From the NCBI RefSeq assembly GCF_008801835.1, contig NZ_VZOW01000020.1:1-64000 (forward strand): a stretch of DNA of 64,000 bases, read 5' to 3'. The DNA is from Cupriavidus pauculus (GTDB lineage: Bacteria; Pseudomonadota; Gammaproteobacteria; Burkholderiales; Burkholderiaceae). Position numbers and translations under genes: made by a program. The notes below the pieces were generated by a model. The model worked only from the letters and a program-made list of their open reading frames with translations, ran no database searches and had not been told where the DNA came from. Shown in pieces: positions 1 to 7,698 of the stretch. The number at the start of each line of letters is the position of its first letter. Positions within the stretch are counted from its first letter, which is position 1.

Positions 1-1
1 G

Positions 2-94
2 CACATCAACCTCACCGGCGATTACCTCTGGCGCAGCAGCGCCAAGATCGGCGCGGGCAAGTTCAGGCCGCTACGACCGCTGCAACCGGCTTAG
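2..94 (+). CDS. tnpA: Tn3-family (Tn21 subgroup) transposase, C-terminal end only
   Basis: The reading frame enters from the left edge and stops at TAG 92-94, giving 30 residues that begin [10 protein letters not shown] and end in [11 protein letters not shown] recognise this as the extreme C-terminus of the DDE transposase of Tn21/Tn501-type transposons. The body of the gene lies outside the window. The call is supported independently by the 38-bp Tn21-type terminal repeat that overlaps the stop codon. The transposase cuts and joins the transposon ends during replicative transposition. Whether the element is complete cannot be seen here. Confidence 0.85.
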   Translation, partial: HINLTGDYLWRSSAKIGAGKFRPLRPLQPA

Positions 95-127
95 CGTGCT
101 TTATTTTCCGTTTTCTGAGGCGACCCC
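90..127. repeat. Tn21-type 38-bp terminal inverted repeat
   Basis: Read on the minus strand this segment starts GGGGTCGCCTCAGAAAACGG and ends in AAGCACGCTAAG. From memory it differs from the Tn21 end by a single base near position 8. It overlaps the tnpA stop codon, the usual arrangement at the tnpA end of these elements. The next five bases, AAATA (128-132), would be one copy of the 5-bp target duplication; the other copy is off the window. It marks the exact transposon/host junction. Confidence 0.92.
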
Positions 128-890
128 AAATAGTGATTCGAGCGACATCCCGAAGGTCGAGGACGGCAGTTCGGGCGTTATCGCGGTCACGCGCGCGCTG
201 CGGGTACTGGAAGCGTTCGGCGTCAATGACCCACAGCTCTCGCTTGCCGAACTGAGCCGACGCACCGGCATCCACAAGACCACCGTGCTGCGCCTGGCTC
301 GCACGCTGGCGGCGGACAACTATCTGGTGCAGAAAGAAGACGGAAACTGGCGGCTGGGCCGCGCGGCGGGTTGGCTGGGCGCGTGCTACCAGGCCACCTT
401 CAACGTGCAGGAGGTGGTCGAGCCGGTGCTGCGCGAGTTGACGATGAAGACCGGTGAAAGCGCGTCGTTCTATGTCCGCGAAGGTCAACAGCGAACCTGC
501 CTGCTCCGCGTGGAAGGCCCGCAGGCGATCCGCCATCACGTGCGGATCGGCGCGGCGCTGCCGCTGGACAGTGGCTCCCCGGGGCGGGTCATCCTGGCGT
601 TTTCGGGCGAGCCCGGGGAACTGCACGAGATGATTCGCCGCCGCGGCTTTCATCTGTCCCTCGGCGAGCGCGAGCCCGAAGTGTCGAGCGTATCGGCGCC
701 AGTGTTCGGTCTGCATTGGCGGCTACTGGGGTCGATGTGCATATCGGGGCCCACTTCCCGCCTGAACGAAACGCGCTTGCTGGAACTGGCGCAGACCGTG
801 GTCGATGCGGCCAACAAACTTTCCTATGCCATGGCGGGGAGCCAGCGGCCCGTCACACCGCTCGAGAAACCGTCGACCTGGCACCCCTGA
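96..890 (+). CDS. IclR-family regulator with transposon-derived 5' end
   Basis: IclR-type repressor/activator. The N-terminal winged helix-turn-helix (about residues 28-80, LSLAELSRRTGIHKTTVLRL) is followed by the C-terminal effector-binding domain (about 95-250, with the SASFYVREGQQRTCLLRVEG stretch). The only in-frame start I can find is GTG 96, which lies inside the transposon repeat, so the first ten or so residues (MLYFPFSEATP) are transposon-encoded. Native codons begin about at residue 12. GTG 96 follows the tnpA stop TAG 92-94 by one base, so translation could be coupled to tnpA; no Shine-Dalgarno is visible. The genuine start was probably displaced by the insertion. The HTH is intact, so a working chimera or a dead gene are both possible. 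Its target operon is not visible. Confidence 0.8.
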   Translation: MLYFPFSEATPNSDSSDIPKVEDGSSGVIAVTRALRVLEAFGVNDPQLSLAELSRRTGIHKTTVLRLARTLAADNYLVQKEDGNWRLGRAAGWLGACYQATFNVQEVVEPVLRELTMKTGESASFYVREGQQRTCLLRVEGPQAIRHHVRIGAALPLDSGSPGRVILAFSGEPGELHEMIRRRGFHLSLGEREPEVSSVSAPVFGLHWRLLGSMCISGPTSRLNETRLLELAQTVVDAANKLSYAMAGSQRPVTPLEKPSTWHP

Positions 891-993
891 GGCGCGGCGA
901 GGGCCATGCAGGTGTCGTCCTGAAACTTTTCGGCGTGGTGGGCGTCGCTATGGGGATACCCGCTTGGGGATGATGCAGCGAGGAACCTGAACG

Positions 994-2058
994 ATGAACA
1001 TGGCCATCCTGGTGAACCACCCGTGGTTTGGCACGGCAATGGGCGCGGTGGCGGCGATACTGCTCGGTTTGCTGGTGCATCGGCTTGGCAGCCTGCTGCT
1101 GCTGCGGATGACGCGCCATACGCCGGTGCTGCACGCCATCGTGGCAAAGTCGCGCGTGGCGGCAACCGCGGTGGTGCCGTTGATGCTGTTGCAGACGACA
1201 TGGCAGGCCGCACCGGATGACCTGCGCTGGATCGATAGCATCCGGCATCTGAATGGTTTGCTGCTGATCGTCGCCACCACTTGGTTGATCGTGCGGATCA
1301 TCGCCGGATTTGCGCAGGGCATACTCGACCAGCATCCCGTCGATGTCGCGGACAACATCAGCGCCCGGCGCATTCACACGCAGACGCGCGTGATCTCCCG
1401 CATTGCGATGACGCTGGTGGTGGTAATGGGCACCGCCATGTTGTTGATGACGTTTCCCGGCGCGCGGCAGGTGGGCGCAAGTCTGCTGGCCTCGGCGGGT
1501 GTGGTCGGCCTGATCGCCGGTTTCGCTGCCAAGCCCGTCTTCAGCAACATGATTGCCGGGCTGCAGCTGGCGCTGACGCAGCCGCTGCGCCTTGACGATG
1601 TGCTGATCGTCGAGGGCGAATGGGGGCGCGTGGAAGAAATCACCAGCACGTATGTGGTGCTGAAGATCTGGGACGAGCGCCGCCTGATCATCCCGTTGCA
1701 GTACTTCATCGAAAAGCCGTTTCAGAACTGGACGCGCAACAGCGCGCAGATCATGGGCGCGGTGTTCTTCCACGTCGACTACGGCATGCCGCTTGCCCCG
1801 CTGCGCGAGGCGTTGACGCGCATCGTCAAGGAGCGGCCCGAATGGGACGGGCGCTTCTTCAATCTCGTGGTCAGCGATACGACCGAAAAGACCATGCAGT
1901 TGCGCGTGCTGTGCACCGCCGCGTCATCGGGCCTGGCGTGGGATCTGCGCTGCGCCATCCGTGAAGCGCTGATCGACTTCATGCAGCGCGAATACCCGCA
2001 GTTCCTGCCGCGCCTGAGGATCGAAGGCGAAAGCGCAGCGTCGCAGACGCCAGGCTAG
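994..2058 (+). CDS. MscS-family mechanosensitive ion channel
   Basis: 354-residue inner-membrane protein. Hydrophobic segments lie at about 12-33, 85-110, 128-150 and 160-190. The MscS pore helix and beta-domain follow (about 165-270), including GLIAGFAAKPVFSNMIAGLQ and the DDVLIVEGEWGRVEEI stretch typical of this family. Such channels open under membrane tension and release solutes during hypo-osmotic shock. ATG 994 was chosen because an AGGA element sits about ten bases upstream. Its stop overlaps that of the convergent YihY gene in a shared CTAG (2055-2058). The family call is firm; the gating role is inferred. Confidence 0.9.
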   Translation: MNMAILVNHPWFGTAMGAVAAILLGLLVHRLGSLLLLRMTRHTPVLHAIVAKSRVAATAVVPLMLLQTTWQAAPDDLRWIDSIRHLNGLLLIVATTWLIVRIIAGFAQGILDQHPVDVADNISARRIHTQTRVISRIAMTLVVVMGTAMLLMTFPGARQVGASLLASAGVVGLIAGFAAKPVFSNMIAGLQLALTQPLRLDDVLIVEGEWGRVEEITSTYVVLKIWDERRLIIPLQYFIEKPFQNWTRNSAQIMGAVFFHVDYGMPLAPLREALTRIVKERPEWDGRFFNLVVSDTTEKTMQLRVLCTAASSGLAWDLRCAIREALIDFMQREYPQFLPRLRIEGESAASQTPG

Positions 2059-2984
2059 GGCGCCGGCACCCGTGCGCGCGATTGGCGTTCGCGCAGTTCC
2101 TGGCCTCGGAACGACCCGAACCGGTTGGCGTAAAGCCAAGTGAACTCCGCGCCGAGCAGAAAGATTTGCGCGGAGTAATACACCCATACAAGAATCACGA
2201 CCAAGGACCCCGCCGCACCGTAACCGGTGGCGATGCCGGTCTTCCCGATATAGAGGCCGATCAGCAGCTTGCCCACCGTGAACAGCGCCGCGGTGACGGC
2301 TGCGCCGAGCCACACATCGGGCCAGCGTACGTCCGCATGCGGCATGATCTTGTAGATCATGGCGAACACCACGGTGACCATCACGAAGCCCAGCGCCATG
2401 TCGATCATCTGCGCCAGCCACTCGGCGTCGCCCAGCATCGGCGACCAGTATCGGCCCATCGCCGCCAGTGCCGCGCTGGCCACGAGCGACACGATCAGCA
2501 GAAAGCCGATGCCCAGGATCATTCCAAACGACAACACGCGCGCGCGCAGCAGTTCCCAGATGCCCGACGGCTTCTTGCGTTCGGGCACGCGCCAGATGCG
2601 GTCCAGCGCATCCTGCAACTCGGCAAATACCGTCGTGGCACCCACCAGCAACGTGACGGTGCTAAGCACGGCGGTCAGCGATCCCTTCGCCGGAGAACTT
2701 AGCGACACCAGCATGTCCTCGATGGCACGCGCGCCTTCATCGCCCACCAGGCCACCGATCTGCGCCACAACCGCGCCACGCGCGGCTTCGTCGCCATACG
2801 CGAGCCCGGCTACCGCAATGACGATCAGCAGCAGCGGCGCAACGGAAAACACGGTGTAGTACGCCAGCGCCGCCCCCATGCTTGGCGCATAGTCGTCGCG
2901 CCAGGCGGTGACCGTGTCTCTCAGCAACCGTAGCAACGTTCCGGCGGTCGGCCTTGCCCCGACCATTCGCTGTGCTTCCCGCAT
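2055..2984 (-). CDS. YihY/BrkB-family inner-membrane protein
   Basis: 309-residue polytopic membrane protein of the YihY/virulence factor BrkB family, once mislabelled ribonuclease BN. The family signature YAPSMGAALAYYTVFSVAPL is at about 31-50, followed by about six membrane segments and the C-terminal YGAAGSLVVILVWVYYSAQI segment. A GGGAGG ribosome site lies six bases before ATG 2984. The gene is convergent with the MscS gene and shares its stop tetranucleotide. The molecular function of the family is not settled; proposed roles include envelope stress and transport. Sequence only supports membership. Confidence 0.9.
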   Translation of the reverse strand: MREAQRMVGARPTAGTLLRLLRDTVTAWRDDYAPSMGAALAYYTVFSVAPLLLIVIAVAGLAYGDEAARGAVVAQIGGLVGDEGARAIEDMLVSLSSPAKGSLTAVLSTVTLLVGATTVFAELQDALDRIWRVPERKKPSGIWELLRARVLSFGMILGIGFLLIVSLVASAALAAMGRYWSPMLGDAEWLAQMIDMALGFVMVTVVFAMIYKIMPHADVRWPDVWLGAAVTAALFTVGKLLIGLYIGKTGIATGYGAAGSLVVILVWVYYSAQIFLLGAEFTWLYANRFGSFRGQELRERQSRARVPAP

Positions 2985-3095
2985 GATGTGCCTCCCGCTG
3001 CAGTCTCCTGCTGAAAGGCTAGCGTCTCGCGGCGACCCGCAGCTATCGGTCGCGGTCTGACACGCGGCGGCGGCGGCATGAAAAACCTTCGCATC

Positions 3096-3527
3096 TCACG
3101 TGACGGCAGCCGCCACAAAGCGCAGCGTGCCCGCCAGTCGCGCAGGCTCGCCGGTGTCGTTTGGATGGTTGACCCCGTCCACAACCGGCATTTCGGCGAA
3201 ATCGAACGGGCTGACGCCGTCCAGGCAGGCCACATTCACGCCGAACAGGTTTGGATTCGATCTGCGCTGCAGATGGGTGTGAATGCCGCAGCGGGAACAA
3301 AAGAAATGCTGCGCCGTGCCGGTGTTGAACCGGTAACTGGTAAGCATCTCTTCTCCCTGCACAAACTGGATGCCGCCTATTTCCGCCGCGACCACCGCCG
3401 CGCCGCGCATGCGGCAGTAGGAACAGTTGCATCGACGGACCGTATTGAGCCCGTCGCTCAGCGTGACCACAAAGCGCACCGCGCCGCAGTGGCATTTTCC
3501 CGTCCGCTGGTTCGTATCGGTCGACAT
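3096..3527 (-). CDS. GFA/CENP-V-fold zinc-binding protein
   Basis: 143-residue protein of the GFA family (glutathione-dependent formaldehyde-activating enzyme, Gfa-like). Zinc ligands are visible as CHCGAV (about 12-17), CNCSYC (about 33-38) and CSRCGIH (about 78-84), spaced as in the family. Members are often annotated as S-hydroxymethylglutathione synthases, but that activity is disputed for Gfa itself and cannot be assigned from sequence. It lies upstream of and in the same direction as the YihY gene, 111 bases away, so cotranscription is possible. A GGAG element precedes the ATG by about 11 bases, which is longer than ideal. Confidence 0.85.
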   Translation of the reverse strand: MSTDTNQRTGKCHCGAVRFVVTLSDGLNTVRRCNCSYCRMRGAAVVAAEIGGIQFVQGEEMLTSYRFNTGTAQHFFCSRCGIHTHLQRRSNPNLFGVNVACLDGVSPFDFAEMPVVDGVNHPNDTGEPARLAGTLRFVAAAVT

Positions 3528-3844
3528 ATTGGGGGTATCTCCGTCATGCGGTGCCAGCTGGCAATGGTTAAACGGTATGAGTGCGGAAGAGCGTCACAGG
3601 CGCCGAAGCAGGATATCTATCTTATTGCGGTCTGACAAACGAGATAAATTTGCGATTTCCTTTAAATAATCTATCGCGAGAGGGTCGCCACAAAAGCGCT
3701 GCCGCTGCGTCATCCGAACTCGACGGAAGCCAGTTCGGCTGCAAGGCATCCCACTTCGGCGGGATGGCCCGCACAGAAGGACAGCCGCAGAATCGCGATC
3801 CGCGGCCAGGATGCTGCAAACATAAGACATAGGGAAGAGGTCGC
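3528..3844. other. Divergent intergenic region, 317 bases
   Basis: Lies between the divergently transcribed GFA and YHYH genes. It contains an AT-rich patch near 3610-3680 that could hold promoters for both directions, but no convincing -35/-10 pair stands out. The YHYH gene has a GGGAAGAGG ribosome site just before its ATG. The open frames here show no family signature and I treat them as chance. Confidence 0.5.
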
Positions 3845-4186
3845 ATGGACCAGCGTTTATCGCGAAAGACTCGGGCGCTTCGAATCGCTGCTCTTGGGAT
3901 TTGGGCAGCATGCATGTCGGGCTCGGCCAATGCGCACGGCGGCGGCCTCAATGCCGAGGGCTGCCACACCAATAGAAAGACCGGCGAGTATCACTGCCAC
4001 CGAGGCTGGGCGACCAATGCTGGCGCCACTTCAAAGTCCTCTGTCAGTCCCGATGGGCGTCCGGGTAACGCCAATTCCTTTCTGTCCGGTCGGCAAACGC
4101 CGAGCGGTCAAACCTGCTACACCGGCCCCCGGGGTGGCACATATACCATCACCGCGAGTGGCCGAAAAAACTACGGCGGTTGCTGA
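3845..4186 (+). CDS. Small exported YHYH-domain protein
   Basis: 113-residue protein. Residues 1-30 look like a Sec signal peptide ending at SANA|HGGG. The mature part starts with the YHYH-type motif HGGGLNAEGCHTNRKTGEYH followed by CHRG, a pattern rich in His and Cys that suggests metal binding. The C-terminus (about 88-113) has GPRGGTYTITASGRKNYGGC, resembling the short PBCV-specific basic adaptor repeat. GGGAAGAGG precedes ATG 3845. It is flanked by convergent lipoprotein genes with no functional link. No role is known to me for this domain pair; it is probably periplasmic or secreted. Confidence 0.75.
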   Translation: MDQRLSRKTRALRIAALGIWAACMSGSANAHGGGLNAEGCHTNRKTGEYHCHRGWATNAGATSKSSVSPDGRPGNANSFLSGRQTPSGQTCYTGPRGGTYTITASGRKNYGGC

Positions 4187-4272
4187 AGAACCCTGCGTGT
4201 CTTCTCAGGCAAGTGCACGCAGCGCCAACCTCGTCGCCGAATCGGTATACGACTAGGTCGATAACCGGACGG

Positions 4273-4290
4273 GGTCTCGAGGGAGAGACC
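4273..4290. terminator. Hairpin between convergent genes
   Basis: GGTCTC-GAGGGA-GAGACC forms a perfect six-base stem with a six-base loop, and further imperfect pairing extends outward. It sits between the convergent YHYH and lipoprotein genes, so it may end transcription in both directions. There is no T-tract, which lowers confidence. Confidence 0.35.
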
Positions 4291-4301
4291 GTTCGTCGGC
4301 A

Positions 4302-4694
4302 TTAGTGCGCCCACGTCACGGGAACCTTCGCCGAGCACGCCGTAATCTTGCCCAGCCAGTTTCTGCTGGTTTGCACGGTGACACGACTCTCCTCAATTGG
4401 CGCGACCTTCCTGGCCCATCGATCGGCAAGACTGTTAGCCACGCTACGGGCTGCTGTTGTGCAAGCCGAGACCGCTGTGGTGTGTCGTATCGTGAAGTCC
4501 GGATATCGGTGGAAAACCAGCAACGTAAAACCGTCGGGCGAATATTCGGTCGCGTACTCCGTCGACACGTCATACGTCGACAGTTGGCGGCCTGAAGACG
4601 ATGGCGCCGGCGTGGAGCAGGCGGCCAACATCGAGCAGACGATCGCTGCAGCAATTTTCTGACATCTCACAGCGCAACTACCTGCCTTGCCCAT
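4302..4694 (-). CDS. Small putative lipoprotein
   Basis: 130 residues. The N-terminus has a positive segment, a hydrophobic stretch and the lipobox-like MLAAC at about 24-28 (signal peptidase II cleavage before Cys 28), followed by a Ser/Pro-rich linker. The rest, including DGFTLLVFHRYPDFTIRHTT, matches no family I recognise. Two further Cys lie in the mature part. ATG 4694 was preferred over a longer upstream frame because a GAGGAA site precedes it and because it creates the signal peptide. Probably anchored to the outer or inner membrane facing the periplasm; function unknown. Confidence 0.65.
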   Translation of the reverse strand: MGKAGSCAVRCQKIAAAIVCSMLAACSTPAPSSSGRQLSTYDVSTEYATEYSPDGFTLLVFHRYPDFTIRHTTAVSACTTAARSVANSLADRWARKVAPIEESRVTVQTSRNWLGKITACSAKVPVTWAH

Positions 4695-4965
4695 AGTGCC
4701 GTGTTCCTCGGATCTGCATGTTTGAATGGGGCTGGATGTTACCAAAAACAAAGGCGCACCAATTGAGCGCCCCTCTGCCAGGAGGGTGGGGCAGGGCAGC
4801 CCGCTTCTTGAAAGCGATGAGCGAGTCACGGTGGCAAAAGGGCGTTCGCGTACCCAAAATCGGGGAAACTGCGTAATCACCAAAAATGCTAGAGTAGCGC
4901 AAATCTCGCCACACCCAATATAGAGCGAGCCGGGCGTCAGAGCCTTCGAATACCGGGGAAAACCG

Positions 4966-6573
4966 ATGAGTAAAAAAACGGGATGGGGTCATCCAGGTCT
5001 TGCCATGCACGTATTTGTCGCCGCGTCATTGCTGTTTGCCTTAAGCGGCTGCCAGGACGATACGCCGACACCGCCAACGACTGCCGCCTGCACAGGTTCG
5101 GCATGCAATGCCAATCCGGATCCCGAGACGCCCGCACCGGTCACACCGTTGTGCCCCGCTGCACTCGACTACGGCACCACCTTCACTGGCGCCTCTGCCG
5201 GTGGGGAGTACATCAAGCTCAGCATCGACACCGCGACCCGGCGGTACCGGATGACGTTTGTGGAGTCGTCGGTGCCAAGATCCACCGGCCAACTCCAGAA
5301 CACCCGGGCGGGCCTGACGATCGAGGGGGACTTCACTCATCCCGCTACCCTGCCGACCGCCGAACAGAATCGCTGCGCCATCGTGCTGCAAAGCGGCCAG
5401 ACATCAGATGGCAGCTACGCGGCGACGATCAATCCGGCCAATCCACCCATGCTCTTTGTAGGATTTGGCGTTGTCACAGGCGGGTCCCCGGGGGCGACAT
5501 TTCAGTTCGATGGTATTGAGCTGGCGCCGGGCACCGTGATTGCTGCCGTGCCCAAGCGCAGCTTCGACAGTTTTCCGTTTATCGGTTTTGCGGTGACGGA
5601 AACCGATCTGTCCCAGGTAGCGGGCCGCTACCATGTCGTTGGCATGTATCTGACGCCGTCGGGCTCCAGCTACCAGACGGCCGCTCCCCAAGGCTGGGAG
5701 CCGGAGCCCGTCAACTGGACGGAAACGCTGAATGCAAGCGGTTCATGCGCTGCCGAGGGAAATGGATATTCCTGCCGCACTACGGGCACGCCATGGACGC
5801 GACGCCACAACGCCGATGGATCACAAGACAATGCATTCGCGAGCAGCAGCGTGTCGGCGGGCGTACCTTACGTAACGGTCGGCAACGCCCAGCCCATCGT
5901 ATTGCTGCAGCCTTCGCTGGCACACGGCATCATGATCGTCGGCAAGGTCGGCAACCAGCGGATTCCTGTGGTGGCACGGATCGGATTCGTCAACCATCCG
6001 CCAGGGAATCTGCTGACCTCGGTCGTCGACGACCAAGTCGGGCTGTCATTGCTGGTGCCGGCTACCGCCGTGCAGGCCAACGCCTTTGACGGTAAGTACG
6101 TCGCGGTATCGTCCGCCGCACTGTGCGGCAAGGTCGCCAACAACGGCCCAAGCGGCTCTCCAGCGGTCGCCATGGGCGTGTTCGATCCGAGCGTCGATCA
6201 TCCCGATCTTCCGGGGGTTTACAGCGGATCGCTATTCCACCCTGATGCGGGTAACTGCCTCGATGGATCGAGCACGTCAACGCCGGCGGCCATCTACGTG
6301 GGCAACCTGTTCCATGGAGCAGACGGCGTGCAAGCAGGTGCCACCGTATCGTCCGCAACACCATCGCTGTCGTTGGACTATGCGCAGACCGTGCCCGGCA
6401 AGGTGAAGGTCAGCGCGTTGCAAGCATTCAGTACGCAGGGCCCCTCCGGAAATATCCCGCTGTTTAACGTCGGGGATATGGGCGTGATGGTCAGGAACGG
6501 GCCGGTTTACGCGCTGATCATGAATTCGAACAAATACAACCCCTTTGTGCAGTTCGGCATGGCGCTCCCTTGA
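4966..6573 (+). CDS. Large putative lipoprotein (DUF2957-like)
   Basis: 535 residues. The signal peptide ends in the lipobox FALSGC at about 24-29, with Cys 29 the likely lipidation site, followed by a Thr/Pro-rich linker (about 31-60). The remainder is rich in Gly, Ser and beta-prone segments, and several Cys pairs (for example CAAEGNGYSC) suggest disulfides. I believe it belongs to the DUF2957 lipoproteins seen in Burkholderiaceae, but this is from memory of that family. GGGG precedes ATG 4966 at a suitable distance. Transcribed alone, convergent with the decarboxylase-like gene. Function unknown. Confidence 0.7.
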   Translation: MSKKTGWGHPGLAMHVFVAASLLFALSGCQDDTPTPPTTAACTGSACNANPDPETPAPVTPLCPAALDYGTTFTGASAGGEYIKLSIDTATRRYRMTFVESSVPRSTGQLQNTRAGLTIEGDFTHPATLPTAEQNRCAIVLQSGQTSDGSYAATINPANPPMLFVGFGVVTGGSPGATFQFDGIELAPGTVIAAVPKRSFDSFPFIGFAVTETDLSQVAGRYHVVGMYLTPSGSSYQTAAPQGWEPEPVNWTETLNASGSCAAEGNGYSCRTTGTPWTRRHNADGSQDNAFASSSVSAGVPYVTVGNAQPIVLLQPSLAHGIMIVGKVGNQRIPVVARIGFVNHPPGNLLTSVVDDQVGLSLLVPATAVQANAFDGKYVAVSSAALCGKVANNGPSGSPAVAMGVFDPSVDHPDLPGVYSGSLFHPDAGNCLDGSSTSTPAAIYVGNLFHGADGVQAGATVSSATPSLSLDYAQTVPGKVKVSALQAFSTQGPSGNIPLFNVGDMGVMVRNGPVYALIMNSNKYNPFVQFGMALP

Positions 6574-6620
6574 AGCGGCGACTGCTGGCGGACGCCATTT
6601 GTCAGACTCCAATGCAGAAG

Positions 6621-6656
6621 AACGGTGGCGGAAGTTTTGCGTGATATGCCGCCGTT
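6621..6656. terminator. Hairpin between convergent genes
   Basis: AACGGTGGCG (6621-6630) pairs with TGCCGCCGTT (6647-6656) through ten positions with one G-T pair. It lies in the 109-base gap between the ends of the lipoprotein gene and the decarboxylase-like gene. No T-tract follows on either strand, so it is a candidate only. Confidence 0.3.
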
Positions 6657-6682
6657 GTCGCCAATGCGACGAAAGCCGTGGC

Positions 6683-7654
6683 CTACAACAGCCTCGGTGC
6701 GTAAAGCGCACCCTGGAACTCTGGAACATATTCGTACTTGAGCATCTTGCCCAGCTTCAGGGATTTGATAAACAGCGACAGGCTTCCGTCCGTCAGGCCC
6801 AGATGGACCGCTTCGGCACTTGAACTCGACGCGTGCGAAAGCTGCCGGGAGGTTGTATGGCCGGTGGTCAACCGTCCCTGCTGGTCGATATTCGTGAAGC
6901 TGTTCGTCACGAGCACTACCTTGTGCGACACACTGTCCAGCTTGCTCGCCTCCAGCTTGACGTCGACCTTGCCCGTTTCGCTGTCCAGAATCTCGACGAC
7001 GACCGAACTGTCGGTCTCGCGATAGTGGATGCCCGTCAGCCACTTCGGCAGGTTGTATCCGACGACACCACGCACCCGCGCAAGTTCGGTATTGACGGGC
7101 AATTTGAGTACGTAGCCCCAGAAGTCATTCGACATGGCCTGGCTCATCAGCGTCAAGGGTCCGAGGCTGACGCCATCGGGCCGTGTCGTGATGACCGATA
7201 GCCCAATCTCGTTGTAGCTATCGTTATCGCAGTAGCGATACGCATAGGCCGTAAGTGCGACCAATCCTCTGCCGGGCCATACCTGAAGCGGCTGCACCTT
7301 TTTAAGCACAGCCGGGGGCATCAATTCTCGAAGCCGGTCAATGTCCGCGGTAAAAATGGCGGTAACTCTGCTGTTCTTGTAGTAGAAGTTCGGCGAATAC
7401 GATTCAAAGCCAATATCGACTTTCTCTTTCTTGAGTTTTCTGAACCAACTCAGGTCCACATCCGGCGCTTCGGCCTCGATGACGGCAAGCGACGGGTTCG
7501 AACGAAAGCGGTCATAGAGTCCGCCCTTTAAAACTGGAACCCGATGGCCAGCGATATCGATGCTTGTGGTGGGAGATGGCGTGGCATCGGCCCAAGCAGG
7601 CGTCAGGGTGGTGCCGAGAACGGCACCGGTTACAGCAAATTTGCGGATCGTCAT
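6683..7654 (-). CDS. Exported acetoacetate decarboxylase-like protein
   Basis: 323 residues. An N-terminal signal peptide (about 1-22, ending PAWADA) precedes an acetoacetate-decarboxylase-fold domain (about 75-300). The region GVVGYNLPKWLTGIHY aligns with the active-site segment of the family, where the true enzyme has adjacent lysines after Pro; here a single Lys is followed by Trp, so classical Schiff-base chemistry may be altered. ATG 7654 was preferred to an upstream in-frame TTG. It follows the Old Yellow Enzyme gene by 44 bases on the same strand and is probably in the same MerR-controlled operon. Substrate unknown; periplasmic location is inferred. Confidence 0.75.
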   Translation of the reverse strand: MTIRKFAVTGAVLGTTLTPAWADATPSPTTSIDIAGHRVPVLKGGLYDRFRSNPSLAVIEAEAPDVDLSWFRKLKKEKVDIGFESYSPNFYYKNSRVTAIFTADIDRLRELMPPAVLKKVQPLQVWPGRGLVALTAYAYRYCDNDSYNEIGLSVITTRPDGVSLGPLTLMSQAMSNDFWGYVLKLPVNTELARVRGVVGYNLPKWLTGIHYRETDSSVVVEILDSETGKVDVKLEASKLDSVSHKVVLVTNSFTNIDQQGRLTTGHTTSRQLSHASSSSAEAVHLGLTDGSLSLFIKSLKLGKMLKYEYVPEFQGALYAPRLL

Positions 7655-7698
7655 TTCGTGGTGCAAGGGTAGAGGTGCATGTCGGGTTGGGTCGTCGG

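Noticed and set aside
63..716. 217-codon minus-strand frame
   Set aside because: Antisense to the IclR gene and running into the transposon repeat.
853..1773. 306-codon open frame on the minus strand
   Set aside because: Antisense to MscS; His/Gln/Arg-rich shadow composition.
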